DNA of 64,000 nucleotides from Culturomica massiliensis (GTDB taxonomy: Bacteria > Bacteroidota > Bacteroidia > Bacteroidales > Marinifilaceae): contig NZ_LT594621.1 of assembly GCF_900091655.1 (NCBI RefSeq), positions 2,294,001-2,358,000 on the forward strand. Direction: 5' to 3'. The position numbers and the translations under genes are program-made. How positions within the stretch are numbered: position 1 is the first letter of the stretch; every line of letters starts with the position of its first letter. Below the pieces are notes generated by a model. That model worked only from the letters and a program-made list of their open reading frames with translations. It searched no databases and was not told the origin of the DNA. Shown here in pieces: positions 53,742-62,958 of the stretch.

Positions 53742-54102
53742 AATCCTGGTTTTCGTTATTAAATTTTCTCTCGGCCAAAATCTGCGGCATATTGGCCATT
53801 GCCCATCCGACCAAGCCATCCAGATAAGGCATAAGACTATCCCCCCTCGGCGTCAGCCGATACTCCACACGAGGAGGCACTTCCGGATACACTTTACGAC
53901 TGACCAAACCATCTGCTTCCAGAGTCCGGAGAGTAACGGCAAGCATCCGCTGTGAAATATCACCGATACTTTTCTGTATGTCACAGAAACGCATCACCTC
54001 ATTCGCATGCAGCGTTGACAACACCAGCATTCCCCACTTACTACTCAAGCGACTGATTATATCCCGAACCGGGCAATCCGTTGTATGATGGAAATTTTGC
54101 AT
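53683..54102 (-). CDS. HxlR family transcriptional regulator
   Basis: 139 residues. MQNFHHTTDCPVRDIISRLSSKW carries a conserved N-terminal Cys (Cys10) used by several HxlR proteins to sense oxidants or electrophiles; the winged helix follows (FCDIQKSIGDISQRMLAVTLRTLEADGLV). It diverges from the DJ-1-like gene, a stress-related target that it probably controls. Confidence 0.88.
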   Translation of the reverse strand: MQNFHHTTDCPVRDIISRLSSKWGMLVLSTLHANEVMRFCDIQKSIGDISQRMLAVTLRTLEADGLVSRKVYPEVPPRVEYRLTPRGDSLMPYLDGLVGWAMANMPQILAERKFNNENQDYGENCSNAFQKPATGDSGF

Positions 54103-54246
54103 ATTTTAACTTTACTTTATCCGCCTGTGCACCAACATTAGTAACACCCGTGTAAGTATCTTATCTACAGGTTTGTTCTTGTTTATCCGCCACAGACCCA
54201 TTAACTTTACGATACAAAAATAATAAACTTACTAAAAATAACTATC

Positions 54247-54774
54247 ATGACAAAGAAAATTGCTGTACTAGCTGTAAATCCTGTAAACGGCTTCGGTTTG
54301 TTTCAGTATCTCGAAACTTTCTTCGAAAAAGGTATTTCCTACAAAGTATTTGCTGTAGCCGACTCGACCTCCATCTCTACGAACTCCGGCATAAAACTGG
54401 AAGTCCATGACACAATTGCCCATCTCAAAGGACATGCTGACGAATACGATGCCTTGGTATTTGCCTGCGGAGATGCCATTCCGGTTTTTCAGAACAATGC
54501 AGACAAACCGTTCAACATCGATATGCTGGCCGTTATCAAAGAATTTGCAGAGCATAAAAAACTGATGATCGGCCATTGTGCAGCCGCATTACTGTTTGAA
54601 ATAGCAGGCATCACCGAAGGCCGGAAACTGGCTGTACATCCGCTGGCTAAACCGGCAATACAGAAAGGTATTCCTACCGATGAAGCTTTCACTATCGACG
54701 GAAATTTCTATACCGCCCAATGCGAGCACAGTATTTCCTCTTTCCTACCCGAATTGCTGAAAGCTTTACAATAA
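54247..54774 (+). CDS. DJ-1/PfpI family protein
   Basis: 175 residues. The nucleophile elbow GHCAAALLFEIAG has the conserved Cys; an acidic residue precedes it as in DJ-1. The family includes glyoxalase III and deglycase-like activities and redox chaperones. It is divergent from hxlR, 144 bases away, a typical oxidative-stress pair. Confidence 0.85.
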   Translation: MTKKIAVLAVNPVNGFGLFQYLETFFEKGISYKVFAVADSTSISTNSGIKLEVHDTIAHLKGHADEYDALVFACGDAIPVFQNNADKPFNIDMLAVIKEFAEHKKLMIGHCAAALLFEIAGITEGRKLAVHPLAKPAIQKGIPTDEAFTIDGNFYTAQCEHSISSFLPELLKALQ

Positions 54775-54800
54775 GATAACGGCAGTCAACGGACATTCCT

Positions 54801-54898
54801 GTTTTTGATTTACGATTAAAGAAAAATACGCCTGAGAATCAGGAAGATTTACGGGCTCAATCTAAAATCGTAAATCAAAAATCATAAACCTGAAATCC
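54801..54898. repeat. Heptamer-period AAATCNN inverted array, copy D
   Basis: A perfect 16-bp inverted repeat (54802-54817 with 54866-54881; AATCGTAAATCAAAAA) whose arms are parts of AAATCNN arrays (54859-54898 has AATCTA, AAATCGT, AAATCAA, AAATCAT, AAACCTG, AAATCCA). The 48-nt core holds a small CCTGA/TCAGG hairpin. This is the clearest copy and looks like a small mobile or hairpin-forming element. Confidence 0.7.
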
Positions 54899-54908
54899 AT
54901 AAAGACAG

Positions 54909-55541
54909 TCAGTCCTCTCCCCAATATTCATAATGAATATTCCCGGGTTTCCATTTGTCTTTGATGGCAGGTGTTTCTGCGGGATAGCCAATAGGAATGA
55001 CATTTAACGGAACGATATACTGAGGCAGACGGAGTATTTGTTGTACACTTTCAACCCTGTCCGGTATAGGATAAAGTCCTGTCCATACGGCTCCCAAACC
55101 TAAACCATGGGCGGCCAATAACAGATTTTCCGTAGCAGCAGAAGCATCTTGTATCCAGTAATCGGCGGCTTCACCCTCCAGAGCTTTGGTTAAATCACCG
55201 CAAACGACAATCGCCAGTGGTGCTTCAGCCGTCATTTTTGCATAAGGAAGAGTAGCGGCTAATTTTTCCAATGTTTCTTTCTCTCTCACAACAATAAAAG
55301 CCCAGGGTTGTTTGTTGACTGCGGAAGGAGCGGCCATGGCTGCCCGAAGCAATCGTTCGACTTTTTCTTCCTCGACGGCTTGTTGTTGATAAGCCCGGAC
55401 ACTTGTCCTGGTAGCGATGACATCCAGAATGGACGGTGAATCGCTTGAGGAAGGTGACTCATTTGTATCAAAAGCTATTTTTATGCACAGTATAACAAGT
55501 ACAATAGCCAGCAATAGGTTCAGAACTTTAGACGTATTCAT
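54909..55541 (-). CDS. Membrane-anchored nitroreductase family protein
   Basis: 210 residues. An N-terminal hydrophobic segment (VLNLLLAIVLVILCIKIAF) precedes the nitroreductase fold, which has the FMN motifs ATRTSVRAYQQQ, MAAPSAVNKQPWAFIVV and GLGAVWTGLYP. Most family members are soluble, so the enzyme probably faces the periplasm or lies on the membrane. It follows the FMN-binding/Fe-S protein gene by 12 bases on the same strand, which could feed it electrons. Confidence 0.85.
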   Translation of the reverse strand: MNTSKVLNLLLAIVLVILCIKIAFDTNESPSSSDSPSILDVIATRTSVRAYQQQAVEEEKVERLLRAAMAAPSAVNKQPWAFIVVREKETLEKLAATLPYAKMTAEAPLAIVVCGDLTKALEGEAADYWIQDASAATENLLLAAHGLGLGAVWTGLYPIPDRVESVQQILRLPQYIVPLNVIPIGYPAETPAIKDKWKPGNIHYEYWGED

Positions 55542-55553
55542 AATCAGAAGACT

Positions 55554-56642
55554 TTATTTGGTTTGTTGCGACAGTTTCAATAAGGTCCCGGTCGGACAGA
55601 CGAAACGACAATACGGTCTTTGGATCACACAGGATAACAACAGAAAAACACAGGCCGCAATAATAATCGGCCAGGCAGCCTGATCAAACAGGAAAGCCGT
55701 AAAAAGCTCGTAGTCCATCAGCTGGAAACCGACCCCCAACCACATGAAAAACAAAAGTAAAAACCACAAACTTTCCCTGAAATAGGTCAGGTATATATTG
55801 ATTTTTGCACTTATCGGCAATTTGTAAGGGACAGCTTTTCCGATTAATTCCTGTAAAGATCCCATAGGGCACAACCAGGAACAATAGTGGCTTTTTTTCC
55901 CCAATAACGGAAAGACAAAAGCAGCAATTAAAAGTAACAACGGAATAAGGGCGGTTCCGATACGGATACCATTGGAAAAATAGTTGGTCAGTAAAGGCAG
56001 TGATATAAAACTTCCACTCCAGAATCCCAAAATGACAACATTCAGTATCAATTGAAACAATCTGATTTTAGGAGATTTTGTCATCCAGGGAACGATCAGC
56101 CCCAACAGGACGACCAAGAGAACACAAAAAAATTTAAAATCCAGACTCGGAAGTATACTTTGACTGGATGCCGAAGGGACACTTTTCAAGTATTGCATGG
56201 CCCTTTGCACCGATAGAATAATGGCATCCGATGAAAATGTCGCCCCGGAAACGGCATCGACTTTTTTCTCCAGTGCTTCATCCGGAGACAGGTTATCCCA
56301 CTGCGTAAGAAGTCCGTTATCAACGACATCTGCCAAAAATCCAGGCGTTTCGGAATTTTCCAGTACTACAATTTTAATAATACGCCCTTCTTTCAGATAA
56401 ATATCAAGTGGTATATTTCCCCCATACCCGAAAATATCCTTAGCAATTTGACCGGTTGTCAGAATCTGGATTCCGTCAGCTGCCTGGCGGAGGGTAGCAA
56501 TCGTATCCGATTGCCCGACAGGAATACTTTTTTTCGTCAACGGAATACCGAAAACTTTGTGTTCTTTATTTATGGCGACAGCCAGAAGTAGTAAAAGGCA
56601 AGTAAGTAACGAAACGATTTGCCGGATTTTTAAATATTTCAT
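55554..56642 (-). CDS. Membrane electron-transfer protein with FMN-binding and [4Fe-4S] sites
   Basis: 362 residues from the ATG at 56642. A first membrane segment, then an FMN-binding domain (GFLADVVDNG; the covalent FMN motif SGATFSS near residue 153), then five or so membrane segments with a NapH/NosR-type cysteine pair CSWLCPMGSLQ and CRFVCPTGTLL. Only two Cys per motif are visible, so cluster content is uncertain. It resembles the membrane part of NosR/RnfG-type redox proteins and could pass electrons across the inner membrane to the adjacent nitroreductase. Confidence 0.8.
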   Translation of the reverse strand: MKYLKIRQIVSLLTCLLLLLAVAINKEHKVFGIPLTKKSIPVGQSDTIATLRQAADGIQILTTGQIAKDIFGYGGNIPLDIYLKEGRIIKIVVLENSETPGFLADVVDNGLLTQWDNLSPDEALEKKVDAVSGATFSSDAIILSVQRAMQYLKSVPSASSQSILPSLDFKFFCVLLVVLLGLIVPWMTKSPKIRLFQLILNVVILGFWSGSFISLPLLTNYFSNGIRIGTALIPLLLLIAAFVFPLLGKKSHYCSWLCPMGSLQELIGKAVPYKLPISAKINIYLTYFRESLWFLLLFFMWLGVGFQLMDYELFTAFLFDQAAWPIIIAACVFLLLSCVIQRPYCRFVCPTGTLLKLSQQTK

Positions 56643-56741
56643 AAGTTGCACATACAGACCTTGGTTAATCCAATGCGAAGTTATATTTTTAATTGACAAA
56701 TATTTGCAAATTCACTATTTTTTGCAATCCGATAACACTTG

Positions 56742-58190
56742 TTATGATTTCAATCGCATAATAAAAGTACTTCCTTTACCCAATTCACTCTGCACAGTAA
56801 GGGAGCCATTATGCGCCTCCACGAAATCCCGGGAAATGGAAAGACCTAAACCGCTACCTTGTACCTTGGTACCCGGAACCCGGAAATAATGGTCGAAAAT
56901 ACTTTTATGATAGCGCGGATCGATGCCTTTGCCAAAATCCTGCACATACATTTCAATGTAACCGTCACCGACACTACGGGCTCCGATGATAACCCGGCTG
57001 TTCTCATGAGAATAACGAATTGCATTACTCAACAAATTCGTCAGTACCCAGGCGATTTTTTCACTATCGACAAACAGTTTGTTTATCTTATCTTCGGGAT
57101 ATTCTACTTCTATCTGAATATTGAATTTCTCCGCCTGTACCTGATTGGCTTTAATGGCATATTCTATCAATTCTATCGGTTTTGTAATCTTAGGTTTCAA
57201 TTGCAACTTACCGGATTCTACCTGGGTCATATTCAGCAATTCTCCGGTAATATCAAGCAATCGGTCCGCATTTTCTTTGATACTGCCGGACAATTCTTCC
57301 TGTTCAGGATTCAAAGCTCCGACCCGTTTGTCTTCCAACAATCTTAAACTCATCAATATAGCCGAAATCGGAGTCTTCAATTCATGCGAAATTGTCGAAA
57401 TAAAAGTCGTTTTAGCCGAATCGAGCTCCTTAAATTCGGTAATATTTTTCAATAAAATAACATATCCCTTCTTTTCCGGAGTCCGGTTGTCCGTCTTTGT
57501 TTGGGTAATCGTCATGTATTTAGCCTGAAAATAGCTTTCTTTATTATCAGCATAAATTTTCAACGGTTCTTTTTTTCCCTGAGGAATATCTCCGATTAAT
57601 TCCCGGATCAACTTTCTCAATAAATCGTTCCGCAAAGCGATTTCCTGGGCCGAATGCCGGAGCACATCGTTCCGCTTCAAACCAAACACATTCAACGCCT
57701 CATCATTGACAAACAAAATCTCCATCTCATTATTCAAACCGATAATCGGTTCGTTAATGCTATTGATAATCGTCTCCATATACTTTTTGGCAGCCATCAT
57801 TTCAGCTAATGTACTGGCATGATAATCGGCAAGACGCTGAGCCATCCTGTTAAAATTCCGGGACACTTCGGCAAATTCCGCATTATCCCGGATATCCAAA
57901 CGCTTTTCATAATTGTGATTCGCAATCTCCAGAATTGCATCTGTCAGTTCCTTAATCGGTTTATTAATAGCAGAAGGCAAGCGTAATAGCATGGTAAACC
58001 CGATAGCGATACAAGCGACGCCGACCACTGAAATCCAAATCAATGCACGGTATAACCCCGGACCGGCAGCCGGACTGTCCGGATCGGTTGCCGTCAATAT
58101 CTGCAAATTTACCACCGCCAGTACAACCAGCAATACAATCATGGCAACCAAAACACCAATACCGATCGTTAATTTAGCTTTTATATTCAT
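56742..58190 (-). CDS. HAMP/PAS sensor histidine kinase of the kdp cluster
   Basis: 482 residues from the ATG at 58190. Two membrane segments (about 5-30 and 55-75), HAMP, a PAS domain (YMETIINSINEPIIGLNNEMEI), HisKA with His269 (TISHELKTPISAIL), and HATPase (FGKGID, GSGLGLSISRDF). It begins 37 bases after kdpD, which lacks a kinase, so the two probably form one K+/turgor sensing pair. No KdpE response regulator is seen in the window. Confidence 0.87.
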   Translation of the reverse strand: MNIKAKLTIGIGVLVAMIVLLVVLAVVNLQILTATDPDSPAAGPGLYRALIWISVVGVACIAIGFTMLLRLPSAINKPIKELTDAILEIANHNYEKRLDIRDNAEFAEVSRNFNRMAQRLADYHASTLAEMMAAKKYMETIINSINEPIIGLNNEMEILFVNDEALNVFGLKRNDVLRHSAQEIALRNDLLRKLIRELIGDIPQGKKEPLKIYADNKESYFQAKYMTITQTKTDNRTPEKKGYVILLKNITEFKELDSAKTTFISTISHELKTPISAILMSLRLLEDKRVGALNPEQEELSGSIKENADRLLDITGELLNMTQVESGKLQLKPKITKPIELIEYAIKANQVQAEKFNIQIEVEYPEDKINKLFVDSEKIAWVLTNLLSNAIRYSHENSRVIIGARSVGDGYIEMYVQDFGKGIDPRYHKSIFDHYFRVPGTKVQGSGLGLSISRDFVEAHNGSLTVQSELGKGSTFIMRLKS

Positions 58191-58227
58191 AATCAATTTG
58201 TTTATAAACACTATCCGCAAGCTTTCG

Positions 58228-59352
58228 TTATGCAAGTATAATCAAATCAATACTCATTTCTTTTAAAGCTCTCAAAAATTTTCGGTATTTTGAAATCTTC
58301 AATAATGAGGAAGGCATCTGAAAAGCCGGTTGTCCCATACACACGGTTGTAATCTGGCGACTACGGCAGATTTCGATAATCGTATCTATCACATGAGGCG
58401 ATACTATTTGTACCACCTCCCCGCCCAGTTCCGTTGCCAGTTTAAAATGATTCAGCAAATGCCGTTGAGAGGCTAAATCAATACGGTCGGAACGCTCTCC
58501 GGGTGTCTGCACATAAAGTGTAATGAAAGTCGTGTTGTAATGCGTTGCCAACCGGGCAGCTTTACGGATAATATGACGGGGCGTTTTTTCATTTGTACTG
58601 ATACAAGCTAAAAATTTCTCGTGACGAACCCCAACATCTCCCGATACGACCTCATTTTCCACCTTTTTTTCCACCCGGAAAGCCACTTCTTTCAAAGCCA
58701 GCTCCCGCAATTGAAGAATATTTTCGGTTTTAAAAAAATTATTTAACGCCACCTGTATTTTTTCCGGCCGGTAAACTTTTCCGGCCTTTAACCGATTTAT
58801 CAACTCTTCCGCTGTCAAATCGATATTCACCACCTCATCGGCATCCTGCAAAACCTTATCGGGAATACGTTCTTTCACTTCAATTCCCGCAATACTTCTC
58901 ACCTCTTCATTGAGACTTTCAATATGCTGGATATTGACTGCTGAAATCACATTGATTCCTGCATCCAATAATTCCAGTACATCCTGCCAGCGCTTTTCAT
59001 TACGGCTTCCTTCGACATTGGTATGGGCGAGCTCATCTACAATCACCAATTCGGGATGCAAAAGAAGAATACGATCCAGGTCCATCTCTTCCAGCTCCTT
59101 GCCTTTGTAAAATATTCCTTTACGGGGAATCAGGGGCAAACCGTCCAGTAATATTTCGGTGCCTGCCCGTCCGTGTGTCTCGATATAACCGATCTGTACA
59201 TCAATGCCGTTTTCCAGTAATTCATGCGCCTCCTGCAGCATACGATACGTCTTTCCGACTCCGGCTATCATACCGATGTATATCTTAAACTTTCCCCGCC
59301 GGGAACGCCTTATCAGGTCCAGAAAGTGTTGTACGTTTTCTTCTCTGCTCAT
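58228..59352 (-). CDS. kdpD: KdpD sensor half (no kinase domain)
   Basis: 374 residues. The N-terminal KdpD domain has a Walker A-like GMIAGVGKT (27-35) and IVDELAHTNVEGSRNEKRW, followed by a USP-like domain (about 250-374; AARLATHYNTTFITLYV). The membrane segments and histidine kinase of full-length KdpD are absent. This split form is common in Bacteroidota. It probably works with the separate kinase gene just downstream to regulate kdpABC. Confidence 0.92.
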   Translation of the reverse strand: MSREENVQHFLDLIRRSRRGKFKIYIGMIAGVGKTYRMLQEAHELLENGIDVQIGYIETHGRAGTEILLDGLPLIPRKGIFYKGKELEEMDLDRILLLHPELVIVDELAHTNVEGSRNEKRWQDVLELLDAGINVISAVNIQHIESLNEEVRSIAGIEVKERIPDKVLQDADEVVNIDLTAEELINRLKAGKVYRPEKIQVALNNFFKTENILQLRELALKEVAFRVEKKVENEVVSGDVGVRHEKFLACISTNEKTPRHIIRKAARLATHYNTTFITLYVQTPGERSDRIDLASQRHLLNHFKLATELGGEVVQIVSPHVIDTIIEICRSRQITTVCMGQPAFQMPSSLLKISKYRKFLRALKEMSIDLIILA

Positions 59353-59447
59353 AGAACGGTTTATAAATTCAACATTCGTAAAGTTTACAAAGCAGTCCTT
59401 CAGGTAAAGCCACCCGAAGAATGTATTCAGCCCGAAAGCTCCGGTTT

Positions 59448-60146
59448 TTAAAATCCGAGACCGACACCTCCGATCAAATAAGCCTTATCATAAACCGGCG
59501 ACGCAATCGCCTGAATAAATACAGGAAATGAAAAACGATCCGTCACCTGCAGATATTTACTTGCCTTAAATGAAATATCGGTTATATTGGCTCCATCGGC
59601 ATCATACATTCCTTGCCAGGGAGTAAAGCCGACAAGCGGGGTCAGTTGAATATCTGCCGGGCCATGAAAGCTGTACGATACAGAAATATAAGTGGAAAAA
59701 GCACGGTCCCCTTCATCGTTATCGTCTCCCCCCGCAAACATGGTCGCCCATCCCAGTGTCAAGGGGAACGTCTCACTGACAGAACAGCTCAATGCAGCCT
59801 CAAAATGATGATCATGCTTATAATCACCATAGGGACTACTGATCCCGTTCCACCAATAATCGGTCACCGCAATTCCGAAACGTCCCAAGGTATAACTTAA
59901 AGTCAGATCGACCTCCTGTGCTCCGTCCGTTTTTGTCAAACTTTGACTTCCCCAGGCTGTTAAGGCAAGATCTCCATAAGATACGCCCAGAGCCGGTTGT
60001 AACGAAAAACCGGAATTCTGGTAAGCTCCGCGCCAGATATAATCACTGACAAAATCAATCTTTCCGGTTACACCGAAGGTTGATTGTGCTTTCATTTCTG
60101 TCTTTATGACAATACCCAACACACAAAACAATATTATCTTTTTCAT
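59448..60146 (-). CDS. Putative outer-membrane porin of the kdp cluster
   Basis: 232 residues from the ATG at 60146, with a signal peptide (IILFCVLGIVIKTEMKAQ). The mature part is a beta-barrel with FVSDYIWRGAYQNSGFSLQPALGVSYGD, a TorF-like/Gcw-chp porin signature, and a closing aromatic strand (GGVGLGF). Its position between kdpC and kdpD suggests an outer-membrane K+ or solute channel that serves the high-affinity pump, an arrangement also seen in other Bacteroidota from memory. Confidence 0.8.
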   Translation of the reverse strand: MKKIILFCVLGIVIKTEMKAQSTFGVTGKIDFVSDYIWRGAYQNSGFSLQPALGVSYGDLALTAWGSQSLTKTDGAQEVDLTLSYTLGRFGIAVTDYWWNGISSPYGDYKHDHHFEAALSCSVSETFPLTLGWATMFAGGDDNDEGDRAFSTYISVSYSFHGPADIQLTPLVGFTPWQGMYDADGANITDISFKASKYLQVTDRFSFPVFIQAIASPVYDKAYLIGGVGLGF

Positions 60147-60171
60147 ATCGATCACAAAAATTACAATTCTC

Positions 60172-60750
60172 TCATTTGTTTTTCCGAGCCTCTTCCAAGG
60201 CAATATTCAACCTCAATACATTTACTTTTTCCGTTCCCAATATACCCAGCAACGGCTTCTCTACAAGCTCGTCGACAATCGCTTTTACAGAGATAACATC
60301 CATCCCGCGGGCTTTAGCCACACGTTCCATCTGTACATAAGCACTTTCGGGCGTAATATGAGGGTCCAGGCCGGAACCGCTTGCCGTAACCATCTCGGCA
60401 GGCACATCTTTACGACTCAGATAGGGATGATAAACAAGAAAACTGTCGATACGGACATTCACTTCTGCCAGATATGCTTCATTCGTCGGGCCCTTATTAC
60501 TCCCGCAAGAGTTAGCAGCATCATAACCGGCACCGGCACAGGAAGGACGTCCCCAGAAATAGCAGTCTTGGGTAAACATCTGTCCGACATTCGCGGCTCC
60601 GACAACCTTACTGTTCAATATAGCCACATCGGCATTTCCCGAATTCGGTCCGGCTACTTTGGCAAACAACCACAATATCAAAATATAAAATACCGAAAAG
60701 AAAAGACAAAAAACAACCGTAAGCCGCAATGATTTTATAAAGTTATTCAT
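60172..60750 (-). CDS. kdpC: Potassium-transporting ATPase subunit C
   Basis: 192 residues. One N-terminal membrane anchor, then the KdpC signatures CYFWGRPSCAG, EMVTASGSGLDPHITPESA and a C-terminal LGILGTEKVNVLRLNIAL. KdpC stabilises the KdpA-KdpB complex. It starts 103 bases after kdpB. Confidence 0.95.
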   Translation of the reverse strand: MNNFIKSLRLTVVFCLFFSVFYILILWLFAKVAGPNSGNADVAILNSKVVGAANVGQMFTQDCYFWGRPSCAGAGYDAANSCGSNKGPTNEAYLAEVNVRIDSFLVYHPYLSRKDVPAEMVTASGSGLDPHITPESAYVQMERVAKARGMDVISVKAIVDELVEKPLLGILGTEKVNVLRLNIALEEARKNK

Positions 60751-60853
60751 ACTAAATTTCTATTAAATACATATAATAAATGATAACACACAAACGTCTC
60801 AATATACGCTGTATTCAGCGAATTTTGAAAATAAAACCGAAGTGCAACCATCA

Positions 60854-62887
60854 TTAAAAGAACAAACCGATCAACAAATCGATCAACTTAATCCCTATAA
60901 ACGGAACAATTACACCACCCAAGCCATATATCAACAGATTACGGCGAAGTAAAGCCGAAGCCCCGACCGGTTTATACTGCACTCCCCGCAATGCCAGCGG
61001 AATCAAAATCGGGATAATGATTGCGTTGAAAATGATTGCCGATAAAATGGCACTTTCCGGACTATGCAATCCCATGATATTCAATGCAGCCAACTCAGGA
61101 ATCGATAACATAAACAAAGCGGGCACGATGGCAAAATACTTCGCCACATCATTGGCAATGGAAAAAGTAGTCAACGTACCACGGGTCATCAGCAACTGTT
61201 TACCGATCTCGACAATCTCGATCAACTTCGTCGGATCATTATCCAGATCCACCATATTACCGGCTTCCTTTGCCGCCTGAGTCCCACTGTTCATTGCAAC
61301 CCCCACATTTGCCTGTGCCAATGCAGGTGCATCGTTTGTGCCATCTCCCATCATGGCGACCAACTTCCCGGCAGCCTGTTCCTTTTTGATGTATTCCATC
61401 TTATCTTCCGGTTTGGCCTCCGCAATAAAATCATCGACCCCGGCTTTTTCTGCAATATATTTAGCTGTCAAGGGATTATCACCGGTTACCATAACGGTTT
61501 TGACCCCCATCTTCCGCAAGCGTTCAAAACGAGCCTGAATGCCCGGCTTTATAACATCTTGTAATTCAATCACGCCGGCCACTTTTTTATCGACACACAC
61601 AACCAGTGGCGTACCTCCGTTCGCTGTGATATTCTGTATCAGATCTGCCACTTCCGCAGGGAATACATATCCGGCAGATTCGGTCAGTTTACGAATGGTA
61701 TCGAAAGCCCCTTTACGAATCTCGGTTCCGTCCTTCAAATTAATACCGGAGCAACGCGTTTCAGCCGAAAATTTAATCATCCGGGCCCCTTCCGTATGTA
61801 AATCACGCATACGGATTCCGGATTCATGGGCCAATTCGAGAATCGATTTCCCTTCCGGAGTCTCATCAGACACGGAAGAAAGTACACAAACCCTGACAAA
61901 CGCCTGATGCTCCGCTTCGTTTACAGGATAAAACCGGGTCGCCTTACGATTACCGATTGTAATCGTTCCTGTCTTATCCAACAACAATGTATCTATGTCG
62001 CCGGCCGTTTCCACTGCTTTACCGGATTTAGTAATCACATTGGCACGCAATGCACGGTCCATTCCGGCAATACCGATAGCAGAAAGCAAACCGCCGATTG
62101 TCGTCGGAATCAGACAAACAAATAAAGACAGAAAAGAAGCGATCGTAATTACCGTTCCAGTATAATCGGCAAAAGGTTTCAGCGTCACACACACAATCAC
62201 AAACACCAGCGTAAAAGCTGCCAGCAAAATGGTCAAAGCGATTTCATTCGGAGTTTTCTGCCGGGACGCCCCTTCTACAAGAGCAATCATCTTATCCAGA
62301 AAACTCTCTCCCGGTTGAGTCGTAACCAATACTTCAATACGGTCGGACAAAACTTTCGTTCCCCCGGTCACTGAACTTTTATCTCCGCCGGCTTCCCGAA
62401 TGACAGGTGCCGATTCTCCCGTTATTGCACTCTCATCTATAGAAGCCAGCCCTTCTATAATTTCGCCGTCGGCAGGTACGATATCCCCCGCTTCGCAGAT
62501 GAAAATATCCCCCTTCTTCAATTCAGAGCTGGTAACCGTTACAATTCTACCGTTTACCTGCAATTTTGCCGGAGTCTCTTCACGGGTTTTACGCAAACTA
62601 TCGGCCTGGGCTTTACCGCGGGCCTCTGCAATCGCCTCTGCAAAATCAGCGAACAACAAGGTAACAAACAGGATTATAAAAACCCAGGTATTATAGGCAA
62701 ACGAACCTTGCGAATCGTTAACAGCAGAATACAGCATCACAAAAAACATGACGACCGTGCAAACCTCCACCGTAAACATAATCGGATTCTTAATCATCAA
62801 TCGCGGATTCAATTTCACGAATGATTGTTTCAAACTTTCCCTCACCTGATCTTTTTGAAACAGGGAGGATGTATTATTATTTCTCAT
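60854..62887 (-). CDS. kdpB: Potassium-transporting P-type ATPase subunit B
   Basis: 677 residues. The phosphorylation motif DKTGTITIGNR, the TGES actuator motif (its Ser is a phosphoregulation site in E. coli KdpB), VMTGDNPLTA and MMGDGTNDAPAL are all present, with GTQAAKEAGNMVDLD and the end LIYGLGGVIVPFIGIKLID. It couples ATP hydrolysis to K+ import through KdpA. Complete. Confidence 0.97.
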   Translation of the reverse strand: MRNNNTSSLFQKDQVRESLKQSFVKLNPRLMIKNPIMFTVEVCTVVMFFVMLYSAVNDSQGSFAYNTWVFIILFVTLLFADFAEAIAEARGKAQADSLRKTREETPAKLQVNGRIVTVTSSELKKGDIFICEAGDIVPADGEIIEGLASIDESAITGESAPVIREAGGDKSSVTGGTKVLSDRIEVLVTTQPGESFLDKMIALVEGASRQKTPNEIALTILLAAFTLVFVIVCVTLKPFADYTGTVITIASFLSLFVCLIPTTIGGLLSAIGIAGMDRALRANVITKSGKAVETAGDIDTLLLDKTGTITIGNRKATRFYPVNEAEHQAFVRVCVLSSVSDETPEGKSILELAHESGIRMRDLHTEGARMIKFSAETRCSGINLKDGTEIRKGAFDTIRKLTESAGYVFPAEVADLIQNITANGGTPLVVCVDKKVAGVIELQDVIKPGIQARFERLRKMGVKTVMVTGDNPLTAKYIAEKAGVDDFIAEAKPEDKMEYIKKEQAAGKLVAMMGDGTNDAPALAQANVGVAMNSGTQAAKEAGNMVDLDNDPTKLIEIVEIGKQLLMTRGTLTTFSIANDVAKYFAIVPALFMLSIPELAALNIMGLHSPESAILSAIIFNAIIIPILIPLALRGVQYKPVGASALLRRNLLIYGLGGVIVPFIGIKLIDLLIGLFF

Positions 62888-62958
62888 ATTTTAAATTTAT
62901 TATTCCAACAAATCAAACCCCTTAAACCATATCCGGAAACACTTGAAATCCCCCGGTA

